Shown: in pieces, positions 1 through 10,539 of the stretch | Numbering within the stretch: the stretch's first letter is position 1 | Layout: each line of letters starts with the position of its first letter | From: Burkholderia sp. 4M9327F10 | GTDB lineage: Bacteria > Pseudomonadota > Gammaproteobacteria > Burkholderiales > Burkholderiaceae | Assembly (NCBI RefSeq): GCF_005503145.1 | Contig: NZ_SCNV01000004.1 | Coordinates: 186,001 to 250,000 of the forward strand | Length of the DNA stretch: 64,000 nt | Direction of reading: 5' to 3' | Notes under the pieces: generated by a model | Databases searched by the model: none | Told to the model about the DNA's origin: nothing | Seen by the model: only the letters and a program-made list of their open reading frames with translations | Program-made: the position numbers and the translations under genes

Positions 1-876
1 GCTTGCTCGCTGCCGCCGTATTCGCTGTCGAAGGAAACCGTGGCTGAGCTGAAGCGCCAGACCGGTGCGATGGCCCGCGCGCTGAACGTAATCGGCCTGA
101 TGAACGTGCAGTTCGCAATCCAGCAGGTGCCCCAGGCGGACGGCTCGAAAGAGGACGTAATCTACGTGCTCGAAGTGAACCCGCGCGCTTCGCGCACGGT
201 GCCGTATGTGTCGAAGGCAACCAGCCTGCCGCTCGCGAAGATCGCGGCGCGCGCGATGGTCGGCCAGAAGCTGGCGGAGCAGGGCGTGACGAAGGAAATC
301 GATCCGCCGTACTTCAGCGTGAAGGAAGCGGTGTTCCCGTTCGTCAAGTTCCCGGCCGTCGATCCGGTGCTCGGACCGGAAATGCGTTCGACCGGCGAAG
401 TGATGGGCGTGGGCCAGACCTTCGGCGAAGCGCTCTTCAAGTCGCAGCTCGCCGCGGGCTCGCGTCTGCCGGAGTCGGGCACGGTGCTGCTGACCGTGAT
501 GGACGCCGACAAGCCGAAGGCTGTCGAAGTCGCCCGCATGCTGCACGAACTGGGTTATCCGATCGTCGCGACCAAGGGTACGGCCGCCGCCATCGAAGCG
601 GCGGGCGTGCCGGTGAAGGTCGTCAACAAGGTGAAGGACGGCCGTCCGCACATTGTCGACATGATCAAGAACGGCGAAATCGCGCTGGTCTTCACCACCG
701 TCGACGAAACCCGCGCTGCCATTGCCGATTCGCGTTCAATCCGCATGAGCGCCCAGGCGAACAAGGTCACCTACTACACCACGATGTCGGGTGCACGGGC
801 TGCGGTCGAAGGTTTGCGCTATTTGAAGAACCTGGAAGTCTATGATTTACAAGGACTCCACGCTCGCCTAAACTAA
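1..876 (+). CDS. carB: carbamoyl-phosphate synthase large subunit, C-terminal part (start outside window)
   Basis: The reading frame is open from base 1 (CSLPPYSLSKETVAELKRQT...) and ends at TAA 874-876, so this is the last ~291 residues of an ~1080-residue protein. CarB makes carbamoyl phosphate from bicarbonate, ATP and glutamine-derived ammonia for arginine and pyrimidine synthesis. The visible part covers the end of the second ATP-grasp half (LEVNPRASRTVPYVSKA) and the C-terminal allosteric MGS-like domain (from about GTVLLTVMDADKPKAV), where effectors such as UMP and ornithine bind in the E. coli enzyme. It is followed by greA, the usual order in Burkholderiales. GTG 40 is an internal codon, not the start. 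Confidence 0.97.
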   Translation, partial: ACSLPPYSLSKETVAELKRQTGAMARALNVIGLMNVQFAIQQVPQADGSKEDVIYVLEVNPRASRTVPYVSKATSLPLAKIAARAMVGQKLAEQGVTKEIDPPYFSVKEAVFPFVKFPAVDPVLGPEMRSTGEVMGVGQTFGEALFKSQLAAGSRLPESGTVLLTVMDADKPKAVEVARMLHELGYPIVATKGTAAAIEAAGVPVKVVNKVKDGRPHIVDMIKNGEIALVFTTVDETRAAIADSRSIRMSAQANKVTYYTTMSGARAAVEGLRYLKNLEVYDLQGLHARLN

Positions 877-906
877 GGCTTCGAATACCTGTCCAAGATG
901 TAAGTG

Positions 907-999
907 CCGCGGTTAAGCGGCGTCCCTCAAGGTACCGGCATGGGCTTTGCCCGGGCTCAGGCGCCTGCGGGGATGCACTTAACCGCGGTGATTTTTTTT
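907..999 (+). promoter_or_regulatory. greA leader: long inverted repeat followed by T8, possible attenuator
   Basis: CCGCGGTTAAG at 907-917 and CTTAACCGCGG at 978-988 are perfect reverse complements (11 bp) around a 60-base loop that has its own short palindrome (CAGGCGCCTG, 958-967). The 3' arm runs into T8 at 992-999, and a second CGGCCG plus T7 follows at 1001-1013. The structure sits between the carB stop and the greA ATG at 1030. It could terminate carB transcription or attenuate greA. E. coli greA has a leader terminator that yields a small RNA, but sequence identity with that leader is not claimed. Confidence 0.55.
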
Positions 1000-1029
1000 A
1001 CGGCCGTTTTTTTGCCACTAGAGCTGTTT

Positions 1030-1506
1030 ATGAGCACGATTCCATTGACGACGCGCGGCGCCAAGAAGCTGCGCGATGAACTGCAGCATCTGAAAGCCGT
1101 TGAACGTCCGGCGGTCGTCAACTCGATTGCCGAAGCGCGCGCGCAGGGCGACCTCTCGGAAAACGCCGAATACGACGCTGCGAAGGAAAAGCAGGGCTTT
1201 ATCGAGGGCCGCATTGCGGAAATCGAGTCGAAGCTGGCTGGCGCGCAAATTATCGATCCCGCCGCAGTGGACGCGGACGGCCGCATCGTGTTTGGTGCGA
1301 CCGTGGAGCTGGAAGACCTCGATTCGGGCGCTTCGGTGAAATACCAGATCGTCGGCGACGACGAAGCGGACCTCGAGCACGGCCTGATCTCGATCAGCTC
1401 GCCGATCGCGCGCGCCCTGATCGGCAAGTCGGAAGGCGACGTGGCCTCGGTGCAGGCGCCGGGCGGCGTGCGCGAGTACGAGATCATCGCTGTCAGCTAC
1501 GTCTAA
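1030..1506 (+). CDS. greA: transcription elongation factor GreA
   Basis: 158 residues, the standard GreA length. GreA enters the RNA polymerase secondary channel and stimulates cleavage of backtracked transcripts. The N-terminal coiled coil carries the conserved acidic tip ([15 protein letters not shown]); the C-terminal half is the globular FKBP-like domain ([10 protein letters not shown]... LIGKSEGD). The frame is open upstream to 904, but [18 protein letters not shown] is the conserved family N-terminus and the upstream codons cover the leader hairpin, so ATG 1030 is chosen. The next gene starts 11 bases after the stop, so the two are probably co-transcribed. Confidence 0.97.
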   Translation: MSTIPLTTRGAKKLRDELQHLKAVERPAVVNSIAEARAQGDLSENAEYDAAKEKQGFIEGRIAEIESKLAGAQIIDPAAVDADGRIVFGATVELEDLDSGASVKYQIVGDDEADLEHGLISISSPIARALIGKSEGDVASVQAPGGVREYEIIAVSYV

Positions 1507-1517
1507 AGGCCGTCCAG

Positions 1518-2075
1518 GTGTCTACTCAGGTGTCCCTCGTGCCGCATCGGGTGTTCCGGCTGCTGACCGTGGTTTGGGTCGGCAGTCTGCTCACCATCGG
1601 TTATGCAGTTGCGCCCGTGCTGTTTGCCTTGCTCGACCGGATCGACGCAGGCGCGGTCGCGGCACAACTGTTTCGCATCGAAGGCTGGCTGGGCGTGGTA
1701 TGCGGCGTGTTGCTGCTGGTGCTCGCCAACGTGCTGATCCGCCGCGGCAATGACGCTTATCGCCGTCTGCGCTGGCTGATTGCCGGGATGCTGGTGTGCG
1801 TGCTGCTCGGCTACTTTGCGCTGCAGCCGTTTATGAATGCAATCCGCATGGCCGCGCTCGAGGCGGGTACGGATGTCGCCCATTCGCCTGATGCGATGCG
1901 CTTCGGCGTGCTGCACGGGGTGTCCAGCCTGTTTTATCTGGTCGAGAGCTTGCTCGCGATTGCACTGGTGTGGAAGTTGCCCACGAGTGCGCACGCCGCG
2001 GGTGCCGCAGATGGGGCTCAAGCGGGAAACCAGGCCGGGGTCCAGGGCTCAGCGGGTAAGGGCGTTGCCGGATAG
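1518..2075 (+). CDS. DUF4149 domain membrane protein
   Basis: 185 residues from a GTG start (MSTQVSLVPHRVFRLL). Hydrophobic segments at about residues 13-38, 56-74 and 86-105, plus one near 137-153 (YLVESLLAIALVWKL), give a probable four-helix inner-membrane protein with a low-complexity Ala/Gly-rich tail after residue ~157. Spacing, pattern and position directly after greA match the DUF4149 family found in beta-proteobacteria. No biochemical function is known for the family. The 11-base gap to greA implies co-transcription. Confidence 0.75.
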   Translation: MSTQVSLVPHRVFRLLTVVWVGSLLTIGYAVAPVLFALLDRIDAGAVAAQLFRIEGWLGVVCGVLLLVLANVLIRRGNDAYRRLRWLIAGMLVCVLLGYFALQPFMNAIRMAALEAGTDVAHSPDAMRFGVLHGVSSLFYLVESLLAIALVWKLPTSAHAAGAADGAQAGNQAGVQGSAGKGVAG

Positions 2076-2180
2076 CAGCGAATGTCCCGCGGGAGATGTC
2101 CTACGGGGTGATGCAACGGCGAGAGCCATGTTTTACGCCGCGGGCAAGCCGCCCGCAGCTTCCTCGGCCTCTCGGGCCGC

Positions 2181-2714
2181 TTACTTTACCGATTGATGCG
2201 GACGCTTGGCGCTGGTCTGGCGCTTCTTGGCGCGCTTGATATTGCCGCCCGCGGTGACGCGTTCGTTGCCGCGCACCACGACCTGCTTGGGCTTGGGCTT
2301 GCGCATCGGGATTTCGGAAGGCTTGACCACCGTGACCACGCGCGGAGCGCGGCCCTTGGAGGGCTTGGCGTCTTCGGATGCCGCTTCGCGGGCGCTCGGC
2401 AGCTCGCCTCGCTTGGCCCGGCTGGCAGGCTTGGCCGTCGCTTCCGGCTTCCAGATTACCAGCAGCTTGCCGATATGCTGGATGGGCGCGGCGTTCAGCG
2501 TGTCGCAGATCTGTTCGTAGATGGCGATCCGCTCTTCGCGTTCGTCGCCGAACACGCGGATCTTGATTAGCTGATGCGCGCCCAGATGGACCTTGATTTC
2601 GGCCAGGACGGCGTCAGTCAAGCCCTCGGCGCCGATGAGCACGACCGGTTTGAGCGCATGTGCCTGGGAGCGCAACTCGGCGCGTTGATCGGAAGAGACT
2701 TTGAGGGCTGGCAT
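2181..2714 (-). CDS. yhbY: YhbY-type CRM domain RNA-binding protein
   Basis: 177 residues. Residues ~1-100 are a CRS1/YhbY (CRM) RNA-binding domain: MPALKVSSDQRAELRSQAH, then the KPVVLIGAEGLTDAVLAEI segment, then KIRVFGDEREER. E. coli YhbY (~97 aa) associates with pre-50S ribosomes. The extra ~75 residues here are a basic Lys/Arg/Pro tail (KRGELPSAREAASEDAKPSKGR...) ending KRPHQSVK, which may add nonspecific RNA affinity. The gene is divergent from rlmE, which modifies 23S rRNA; this pairing is widely conserved and fits a ribosome-assembly role. Confidence 0.9.
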   Translation of the reverse strand: MPALKVSSDQRAELRSQAHALKPVVLIGAEGLTDAVLAEIKVHLGAHQLIKIRVFGDEREERIAIYEQICDTLNAAPIQHIGKLLVIWKPEATAKPASRAKRGELPSAREAASEDAKPSKGRAPRVVTVVKPSEIPMRKPKPKQVVVRGNERVTAGGNIKRAKKRQTSAKRPHQSVK

Positions 2715-2913
2715 GGAAAGTGTGAGACTCGACTAAAATGGCGGCGCCTGCAGTTTCGATCGCTTGGGTCGATCGCGCAGGGCGGCGCGTCAGAACAACA
2801 GAGAACGCGGTTGATGGCACGCGGGTTGATGACCCGGTCGCCGGTAGCCGCGCGAATAAAACGCGTATTATCCGCTAAAAGCGCGGCATCACGCAGCAAG
2901 AGTTCAACGTTTA

Positions 2914-3576
2914 ATGGCAAAAAACAAGTTCAACACGTCGTGGCTGCACGATCACATCAACGACCCGTACGTGAAACTGGCGCAGCGGGAGGGTTATCGC
3001 GCCCGCGCAGCCTACAAACTGAAGGAAATCGACGAGCAGGACAAGCTGATCCGTCCTGGTCAGGTGATTGTCGACCTCGGTTCGGCGCCCGGCAGCTGGA
3101 GCCAGTACGCCCGCAACAAGCTGGCGCAGGGCGCGAAGCGCGATGCGACGCGTGAGGGCGGCATCGACGGCACGATCATCGCGCTCGACCTGCTGCCCAT
3201 GGAGCCGATTGCCGACGTCACCTTTATCCAGGGCGACTTCCGCGAGGACACTGTTTTGCACCAGTTGGAAGAATTGGTCGGAGAGCGTCAGGTTGACCTT
3301 GTAATTTCGGATATGGCGCCCAACCTGTCGGGAGTGGCGCTCGCGGACGCCGCACGGATCGAGCATGTGTGCGATCTCGCGCTGGAATTCTCGCAGAATC
3401 ATCTGAAGCCGGATGGTGCCCTTTTAGTGAAATGCTTTCACGGCAGCGGTTACAGCCAGATTGTCGAGAAATTCAAGCGGCAGTTTAAGACGGTGGCCGC
3501 GCGCAAGCCGAAAGCATCGCGCGACAAATCGTCTGAAACTTTTATTTTGGGTAAGCATCTGAAACGGCCCGTTTAA
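2914..3576 (+). CDS. rlmE: 23S rRNA 2'-O-methyltransferase RlmE (FtsJ/RrmJ)
   Basis: 220 residues. The enzyme methylates the 2'-OH of U2552 (E. coli numbering) in the 50S A-loop using S-adenosylmethionine. Visible family features are the N-terminal [20 protein letters not shown] with the catalytic Lys, the SAM motif [16 protein letters not shown], the catalytic Asp in VISDMAPN, and the second catalytic Lys in [10 protein letters not shown]. It is transcribed toward ftsH 193 bases downstream; rlmE and ftsH form an operon in E. coli. Confidence 0.97.
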   Translation: MAKNKFNTSWLHDHINDPYVKLAQREGYRARAAYKLKEIDEQDKLIRPGQVIVDLGSAPGSWSQYARNKLAQGAKRDATREGGIDGTIIALDLLPMEPIADVTFIQGDFREDTVLHQLEELVGERQVDLVISDMAPNLSGVALADAARIEHVCDLALEFSQNHLKPDGALLVKCFHGSGYSQIVEKFKRQFKTVAARKPKASRDKSSETFILGKHLKRPV

Positions 3577-3769
3577 ATGGGTACCCCGGCGGGTGTCCCT
3601 CGACCTTTTTGAGTCCCGGATTTGCCGGAAAAGCGGCACTGGGACGGCGTCCTGCGCTATTTGTGTGGTAGCGAAACGTTATGGCAGGGGTCTGCGGACT
3701 GGATTAGAATGCTTTAGTGGTGCCGCAAGGCAAATGTAGGCGCCCGTCTATGAGTGAAGGAGTGGTGCT

Positions 3770-5659
3770 TTGAACAACAATATGTTTTCGAAGGCAGCAG
3801 TGTGGCTGGTTATCGCACTGGTGCTGTTTACGGTGTTCAAGCAGTTCGATAAGCCCCGTATCCAGGAAGGCGTTTCCTATTCGCAGTTCATGGACGACGC
3901 AAAGAACGGCAAGGTCAAGAACGTCATCGTTCAGGGGCGTAACCTCACGGTCACTCCAGCAGACGGCCAGAAGTACCAGATCGTGTCGCCCGGCGACATC
4001 TGGATGGTCGGCGACCTGATGAAGTACGGCGTTCAGGTGAGCGGCAAGGCCGATGACGAACCGAGCGCGCTGATGTCCGCACTGTATTACCTTGGACCCA
4101 CAATCCTGATTATCGGGTTCTGGTTCTACATGATGAGACAGATGCAGGGGGGCGGAAAGGGCGGAGCATTCTCCTTCGGCAAGTCCCGCGCACGTCTGAT
4201 CGACGAGAACAACAACGCCATCAATTTCACCGACGTCGCCGGTTGCGACGAAGCCAAGGAAGAAGTCTCGGAACTGGTCGACTTCCTGCGCGATCCGCAA
4301 AAATTCCAGAAGCTCGGCGGGCGCATCCCGCGCGGCGTACTGCTGGTCGGGCCGCCGGGAACCGGTAAGACGCTGCTCGCCCGTGCTATTGCCGGCGAAG
4401 CGAAAGTGCCGTTCTTCAGCATTTCCGGTTCGGACTTCGTGGAAATGTTTGTTGGCGTGGGCGCGGCGCGTGTGCGCGACATGTTCGAGCAGGCCAAGAA
4501 GCATGCTCCCTGCATCGTGTTCATCGACGAAATCGACGCGGTCGGCCGCCATCGTGGCGCCGGCATGGGCGGCGGCAACGACGAGCGCGAACAGACGCTG
4601 AACCAGATGCTGGTCGAGATGGACGGCTTCGAGGCGAACTCGGGCGTGATCGTGATCGCTGCCACGAACCGTTCGGACGTGCTGGACAAGGCGCTGCTGC
4701 GCCCGGGCCGTTTCGACCGCCAGGTCTACGTCGGTCTGCCGGACATCCGCGGCCGCGAGCACATCATGAAGGTGCACCTGCGCAAGGTGCCGATCTCGAA
4801 CGACGTCGACGCGGCGGTGATCGCACGCGGCACGCCGGGCTTCTCGGGTGCTGACCTCGCGAACCTCGTGAACGAAGCGGCGCTGTTCGCGGCACGCCGC
4901 GGCAAGCGCATCGTCGAGATGATCGACTTCGAAGACGCGAAGGACAAGATCTTCATGGGTCCGGAGCGCAAGTCGGCTGTGATCCGCGAAGAATCGAAGC
5001 GCGCCACGGCGTACCACGAGTCGGGCCATGCGGTGATCGCCAAGCTGTTGCCGAAGGCCGATCCGGTGCACAAGGTCACCATCATCCCGCGCGGTCGCGC
5101 CCTGGGTGTGACGTGGCAGTTGCCGGAGCACGACAACGAAACGTATTCGAAGGACTACCTGCTCGATCGCCTCGCGATCCTGTTCGGTGGCCGGGTGGCG
5201 GAAGAGCTGTTCCTGAACCTGATCAGCACGGGCGCCTCGGACGACTTCAACAAGGCAACCCAGACGGCCCGCGCAATGGTTGCACGCTTCGGCATGACCG
5301 ATGCGCTCGGACCGATGGTCTACGTGGACGACGAGAACGACGCTACGCCGTTCGGCCGCGGCTTCACGCGCACCATTTCGGAAGCGACGCAGCAGAAGGT
5401 CGACGCGGAGATTCGCCGCGTGCTGGACGAGCAATACACGTTGGCCAAGCGCCTGCTGGACGAGAACCGCGACAAGGTTGAAGCGATGACCGCGGCCCTG
5501 ATGGAGTGGGAAACGATCGACGCCGATCAGATCAATGACATCATGGCGGGCCGTCCGCCGCGCGCACCGAAGAGCTCGCCGCCGTCGGCAAGCGACGCGT
5601 CGTCGGGTGGCAGCACGGGGACCGAGGTGAAGCCGGGCAGCGCGACTGCGCCGGCCTGA
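3770..5659 (+). CDS. ftsH: ATP-dependent zinc metalloprotease FtsH
   Basis: 629 residues from a TTG start with AAGGAG (3757-3762) 7 bases upstream; an in-frame ATG at 3782 is the alternative. FtsH is an inner-membrane hexamer that degrades membrane and short-lived proteins. Order: membrane helix ~8-24, periplasmic domain, second helix ~105-122, AAA+ ATPase with Walker A GPPGTGKT (~194-201) and Walker B IVFIDEID, then the M41 protease domain with zinc motif HESGH at 416-420. The C-terminal ~25 residues are a Ser/Pro/Gly-rich tail. All catalytic residues are present. Confidence 0.98.
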   Translation: MNNNMFSKAAVWLVIALVLFTVFKQFDKPRIQEGVSYSQFMDDAKNGKVKNVIVQGRNLTVTPADGQKYQIVSPGDIWMVGDLMKYGVQVSGKADDEPSALMSALYYLGPTILIIGFWFYMMRQMQGGGKGGAFSFGKSRARLIDENNNAINFTDVAGCDEAKEEVSELVDFLRDPQKFQKLGGRIPRGVLLVGPPGTGKTLLARAIAGEAKVPFFSISGSDFVEMFVGVGAARVRDMFEQAKKHAPCIVFIDEIDAVGRHRGAGMGGGNDEREQTLNQMLVEMDGFEANSGVIVIAATNRSDVLDKALLRPGRFDRQVYVGLPDIRGREHIMKVHLRKVPISNDVDAAVIARGTPGFSGADLANLVNEAALFAARRGKRIVEMIDFEDAKDKIFMGPERKSAVIREESKRATAYHESGHAVIAKLLPKADPVHKVTIIPRGRALGVTWQLPEHDNETYSKDYLLDRLAILFGGRVAEELFLNLISTGASDDFNKATQTARAMVARFGMTDALGPMVYVDDENDATPFGRGFTRTISEATQQKVDAEIRRVLDEQYTLAKRLLDENRDKVEAMTAALMEWETIDADQINDIMAGRPPRAPKSSPPSASDASSGGSTGTEVKPGSATAPA

Positions 5660-5679
5660 TCGGAGCCACGTCCGAAGCA

Positions 5680-5711
5680 CGGGCCGGTGTGATTTCACAC
5701 CGGCCCGTTTT
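5680..5711 (+). terminator. intrinsic terminator after ftsH
   Basis: CGGGCCGGTGTG (5680-5691) and CACACCGGCCCG (5696-5707) form a perfect 12-bp stem with a 4-base loop, followed by TTTT. It lies 20 bases past the ftsH stop and just before folP, so folP probably has its own promoter or relies on read-through. Confidence 0.85.
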
Positions 5712-5737
5712 GCATTCGTCATCATTTGCTTGTCTGT

Positions 5738-6649
5738 ATGGCCCGTTACGTGTCGAACACCGCACCACCGTCTCTCCCGTCCCCTGAACCGCTGCAGTGC
5801 GGCCGCTTTACGCTGAGCTTCGAACGCCCGTTGGTGATGGGCATTCTCAACGTCACGCCCGATTCGTTCTCCGACGGCGGCAAGTTCGCGATGCGTGGCG
5901 ACGCGCTGCGCCAGGCCGAAAGAATGATGCTCGATGGCGCGGATATCATCGATATCGGCGGCGAGTCGACCCGTCCCGGCGCGCCGCCGGTGCCGCTCGA
6001 AGAGGAGCTGGAGCGGGTGATTCCGCTCATCGAACAGTTGCACGGCGCCAACGTGCCGCTGTCCGTCGACACCTATAAACCGGAAGTGATGCGCCACGCG
6101 CTGGCCGCGGGCGCGGATCTGGTCAACGACATCTGGGGCTTTCGGATGCCCGGAGCCATCGATGCCGTGCGCGACAGCCCATGCGGCCTGTGCGTGATGC
6201 ATATGCTGGGCGAGCCGCAGACCATGCAGCTAGGCGAACCGGCCTATCAGGATGTGGTCGGCGAGGTGCGGGCGTTTCTGGAACAGCGGGTCGCAGCGCT
6301 GATGCAAGCGGGTATCGCCAAACGGCGCATCAGCGTGGACCCTGGCTTTGGCTTCGGCAAGGCAGTGATCGAACATAACTATGCGTTGCTCGCCCACTTG
6401 CCTGAAACGGCGCCGCGCGTTGAGCCACTATCCGCCGCGCCGTTTCCTGTCCTAGCCGGCATGTCCCGCAAGTCGATGCTCGGCGCGGTCACGGGCCGGG
6501 CCGCAGCGGAGCGGGGCGCCGCGAGTATCGCTGCGGCGGTTTGCGCCGCCGGGCGCGGCGCCGCGATACTGCGCGTGCATGACGTGGCGCAGACAGTTGA
6601 TGCATTGAAAGTCTGGGCAGCCATGCGCGACGCAGCGCGTCGCGGCTGA
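5738..6649 (+). CDS. folP: dihydropteroate synthase
   Basis: About 303 residues from ATG 5738 (MARYVSNTAPPS); a TTG at 5726 is also in frame. FolP condenses 6-hydroxymethyl-dihydropterin diphosphate with p-aminobenzoate in folate synthesis and is the sulfonamide target. TIM-barrel signatures are MGILNVTPDSFSDGG, DIGGESTRPGA and the pterin loop SVDTYKPEVMRHALAAGADLVND; later ISVDPGFGFGKAVIEHN and LAGMSRKSMLGAVTGR are intact. The pair folP-glmM downstream of ftsH is conserved in proteobacteria. Confidence 0.96.
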   Translation: MARYVSNTAPPSLPSPEPLQCGRFTLSFERPLVMGILNVTPDSFSDGGKFAMRGDALRQAERMMLDGADIIDIGGESTRPGAPPVPLEEELERVIPLIEQLHGANVPLSVDTYKPEVMRHALAAGADLVNDIWGFRMPGAIDAVRDSPCGLCVMHMLGEPQTMQLGEPAYQDVVGEVRAFLEQRVAALMQAGIAKRRISVDPGFGFGKAVIEHNYALLAHLPETAPRVEPLSAAPFPVLAGMSRKSMLGAVTGRAAAERGAASIAAAVCAAGRGAAILRVHDVAQTVDALKVWAAMRDAARRG

Positions 6650-6677
6650 CCCTTAGTAGAAAGAGGAAAACACCAAG

Positions 6678-8036
<1,359 letters not shown>

Positions 8037-8066
8037 TCCCAAAGACCGCCTGGTCAGGGTAGCGTA

Positions 8067-8099
8067 TGCGGCGCCGCGGCCAATTGTCGCGGCGCCGCA
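8067..8099 (+). terminator. GC-rich hairpin after glmM
   Basis: TGCGGCGCCGCG (8067-8078) pairs perfectly with CGCGGCGCCGCA (8088-8099) across a 9-base loop. AGCG/CGCT just outside could extend the stem past a bulge. No T tract follows, so it is a terminator-like or mRNA-stabilising hairpin 30 bases after the glmM stop. Confidence 0.5.
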
Positions 8100-8294
8100 C
8101 GCTCCAGCTGCGAACGGGCAATCCGCTGCCATCGCGCCAGCGGTTCCCACCCTTACTTGCGGCTTCCGTTCCGGCCGATCCTCCTTCCAGAAACCCTTCA
8201 GCTGAGCGCAAACGTTCCCGCTGCGCATTTTTCGCCTAATCTCTACAGACATGGCGAAAACGCTGCTCCAATACCTTTCATAAGCGGAATCTTA

Positions 8295-8369
8295 CTTTCA
8301 CGACAGTAATCGTACTGTCACGTGCTTTTCACGATTCGTCACGTTACTGTCACAAAGAGACCCTATTCT
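8295..8369 (+). promoter_or_regulatory. Pho-box array and -10 element of the pst-pho operon
   Basis: Four TGTCAC-like heptamers lie in phase: CTGTCAC 8315-8321, TTTTCAC 8326-8332, TCGTCAC 8336-8342, CTGTCAC 8347-8353 (pitch 11, 10, 11). A further CTTTCAC sits at 8295-8301. This fits the PhoB site architecture (7-mer, 4-base spacer, 7-mer). TATTCT (8364-8369) begins 11 bases after the last repeat, where a PhoB-dependent -10 is expected because the Pho box replaces the -35. It lies ~40 bases upstream of the pstS ATG. The 8037-8294 stretch holds no gene, only the glmM hairpin. Confidence 0.85.
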
Positions 8370-8409
8370 TCGCGGTGTCGTGTAATCCGCTCACACCACT
8401 GGAGGTCTC

Positions 8410-9441
8410 ATGAAATTGATGCAAACCGCGTTCGCTGGCCTGGCTAGCGCGCTCTTCGCGATCGCAGCGCAAGCCACTGACATTACCGGCGCGGGCAGCA
8501 CCTTTGCAGCACCCATCTATACGAAGTGGGCTGACGCTTACCAGAAGTCGGGTGGCGGTAAGGTCAACTATCAAGGCATCGGTTCGTCGGGCGGTATCAA
8601 GCAGATCATCGCCAAGACGGTTGATTTCGCTGGTTCGGACGCTCCGCTGAAGGACGACGAGCTGGCCAAGGACGGCCTGTTCCAGTTCCCGACGGTGGTC
8701 GGCGGCGTGGTGCCGGTTGTGAACCTGCCGGGCGTGACGCCGGGCCAACTGGTGCTGTCGGGCGAAGTGCTCGGCGACATCTACCTGGGCAAGATCAAGA
8801 AGTGGAACGATCCGGCGATCGCTGCACTGAACCCGAAGGCAAAGCTGCCGGATACGGATATCGCTGTGGTGCGCCGTGCTGACGGTTCGGGCACCAGCTT
8901 CATCTGGACGAACTACCTGTCGAAGGTCAACGCAGACTGGAAGTCGAAGGTCGGTGAAGGCGCAACGGTCAGCTGGCCGACGGGCACGGGCGGCAAGGGC
9001 AATGACGGCGTGGCAGCCTTCGTGCAACGTCTGCCGGGCGCAATCGGTTACGTCGAATGGGCGTACGCCAAGCAAAACAAGATGGTCTACGTCGATTTGA
9101 AGAACTCGTCGGGCACAGTCGTTCAGCCGGAAACGGAAACGTTCAAGGCAGCGGCAGCGGGCGCTGACTGGTCGAAGTCGTTCTATCAGATCCTGACGAA
9201 CGAGCCGGGCAAGAACGCATGGCCGATCGTCGGCGCAACGTTCGTGCTGCTGCACACGGCGCAGGACAAGCCGGCGCAAGGCGCCGAAACGCTGAAGTTC
9301 TTCGACTGGGCGTTCAAGAACGGCGGTCAGGCTGCGAGCGATCTTGACTACATCTCGCTGCCGGAATCGGTTGTGACGGAAATCAAGTCGCAATGGAAAG
9401 AGAAGGTGAAGGACGCATCGGGCAAGCCGGTCGCCGAGTAA
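8410..9441 (+). CDS. pstS: phosphate ABC transporter, periplasmic phosphate-binding protein
   Basis: 343 residues with a signal peptide ([22 protein letters not shown]). The mature N-terminus [38 protein letters not shown] and [16 protein letters not shown] line the phosphate site in the PstS family. It delivers periplasmic phosphate to PstCA. GGAGGT at 8401-8406 gives a strong ribosome-binding site just before ATG 8410. It is the first gene of the operon, directly behind the Pho-box array. Codons are strongly biased (many AAG, CTG, GGC), consistent with high expression. Confidence 0.98.
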   Translation: MKLMQTAFAGLASALFAIAAQATDITGAGSTFAAPIYTKWADAYQKSGGGKVNYQGIGSSGGIKQIIAKTVDFAGSDAPLKDDELAKDGLFQFPTVVGGVVPVVNLPGVTPGQLVLSGEVLGDIYLGKIKKWNDPAIAALNPKAKLPDTDIAVVRRADGSGTSFIWTNYLSKVNADWKSKVGEGATVSWPTGTGGKGNDGVAAFVQRLPGAIGYVEWAYAKQNKMVYVDLKNSSGTVVQPETETFKAAAAGADWSKSFYQILTNEPGKNAWPIVGATFVLLHTAQDKPAQGAETLKFFDWAFKNGGQAASDLDYISLPESVVTEIKSQWKEKVKDASGKPVAE

Positions 9442-9460
9442 GCGTCAACGCGTAGTAACA

Positions 9461-9492
9461 AGCCGCCCAGCCTCATGTGAGGCTGGGCGGCT
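9461..9492 (+). terminator. pstS-pstC intergenic hairpin
   Basis: AGCCGCCCAGCCTCA (9461-9475) and TGAGGCTGGGCGGCT (9478-9492) are a perfect 15-bp inverted repeat with a two-base centre. There is no T tract. The position suits partial termination or a block to 3' exonuclease decay that keeps pstS mRNA more abundant than the downstream permease genes. Confidence 0.7.
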
Positions 9493-9552
9493 GTAGTGCT
9501 GGTTGCGTGACGTTGTGTCATGCAGCATCTGGTCACAGATACACAGGTTCCC

Positions 9553-10539
9553 ATGTCCGACATCCCTCTCGTGTCGACCACTCCCGGCAGCGCGGCGCAG
9601 CAGAAAGCGCCCAGTCGCGCCGGCGACGTTATTTTCGGCGGTCTCGCGCGCATCTCTGCGATCGTCACCCTCTTGCTGCTCGGCGGCATCATCGTTTCGC
9701 TGATCGTCGCTTCGCTGCCGTCGATCAAGCAATTCGGCCTGAGCTTTCTCTGGACTGCCGACTGGGATCCACCCAGCCAGAAGTTCGGCGCGCTGGTGCC
9801 GATCTACGGCACGATCGCCACGTCGATCATTGCGCTGGTGATCGCCGTGCCGGTCAGTTTCGGCATCGCACTGTTCCTTACCGAGCTGTCGCCCGCATGG
9901 CTGCGTCGCCCGCTCGGTATTGCCATCGAGCTGCTGGCGGCGATCCCGTCGATCGTCTACGGCATGTGGGGCCTGCTGGTGTTCGCGCCGATCTTCGCGA
10001 CCTGGTTCGAAAAGCCGCTGGGCACCGTGCTCGGCAGCATACCGTTCGTCGGCATGTTCTTTCAGGGCCCGCCCATCGGCATCGGCATTCTGTGTGCGGG
10101 CGTGATCCTCGCCATCATGATCATTCCGTATATCGCCTCGGTGATGCGCGACGTGTTCGAAGTCACGCCGGTCCTGCTGAAGGAATCGGCGTACGGCATC
10201 GGCTGCACGACGTGGGAAGTCATGTGGAAGATCGTCCTGCCGTTCACCAAGAGCGGCGTGATCGGCGGCGTGATGCTGGGTCTGGGCCGCGCGCTGGGCG
10301 AGACGATGGCGGTCACCTTCGTGATCGGCAACACCAATCTGCTCGACAACGTCTCGCTGTTCTCGCCGGGTAACAGCATTACCTCGGCGCTTGCCAACGA
10401 ATTCGCGGAAGCGGAGCCGGGCCTGCACACGTCGGCGCTGATGGAACTGGGCCTGATCCTGTTTGTGATTACCTTTATCGTCCTCGCGATCTCGAAGATC
10501 ATGCTGCTTCGCCTCGAGAAAGGGGAGGGCGCAAAATGA
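9553..10539 (+). CDS. pstC: phosphate ABC transporter permease PstC
   Basis: 328 residues from ATG 9553 ([18 protein letters not shown]); ATG 9520 would add 11 residues. Six hydrophobic helices start with [20 protein letters not shown]. The conserved PstC features are [18 protein letters not shown] near the first periplasmic loop and the cytoplasmic EAA loop ([20 protein letters not shown]) that contacts the ATPase PstB. The 3' end overlaps pstA by four bases (ATGA), so the two permease subunits are translationally coupled. Confidence 0.95.
   Translation: MSDIPLVSTTPGSAAQQKAPSRAGDVIFGGLARISAIVTLLLLGGIIVSLIVASLPSIKQFGLSFLWTADWDPPSQKFGALVPIYGTIATSIIALVIAVPVSFGIALFLTELSPAWLRRPLGIAIELLAAIPSIVYGMWGLLVFAPIFATWFEKPLGTVLGSIPFVGMFFQGPPIGIGILCAGVILAIMIIPYIASVMRDVFEVTPVLLKESAYGIGCTTWEVMWKIVLPFTKSGVIGGVMLGLGRALGETMAVTFVIGNTNLLDNVSLFSPGNSITSALANEFAEAEPGLHTSALMELGLILFVITFIVLAISKIMLLRLEKGEGAK

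Noticed and set aside
3704..6202. 832-codon minus-strand open frame across ftsH and folP
   Set aside because: It is antisense to two certain genes, its composition (Arg/His/Val/Gln-rich) is typical of a complement frame of GC-rich genes, and it has no domain signature.
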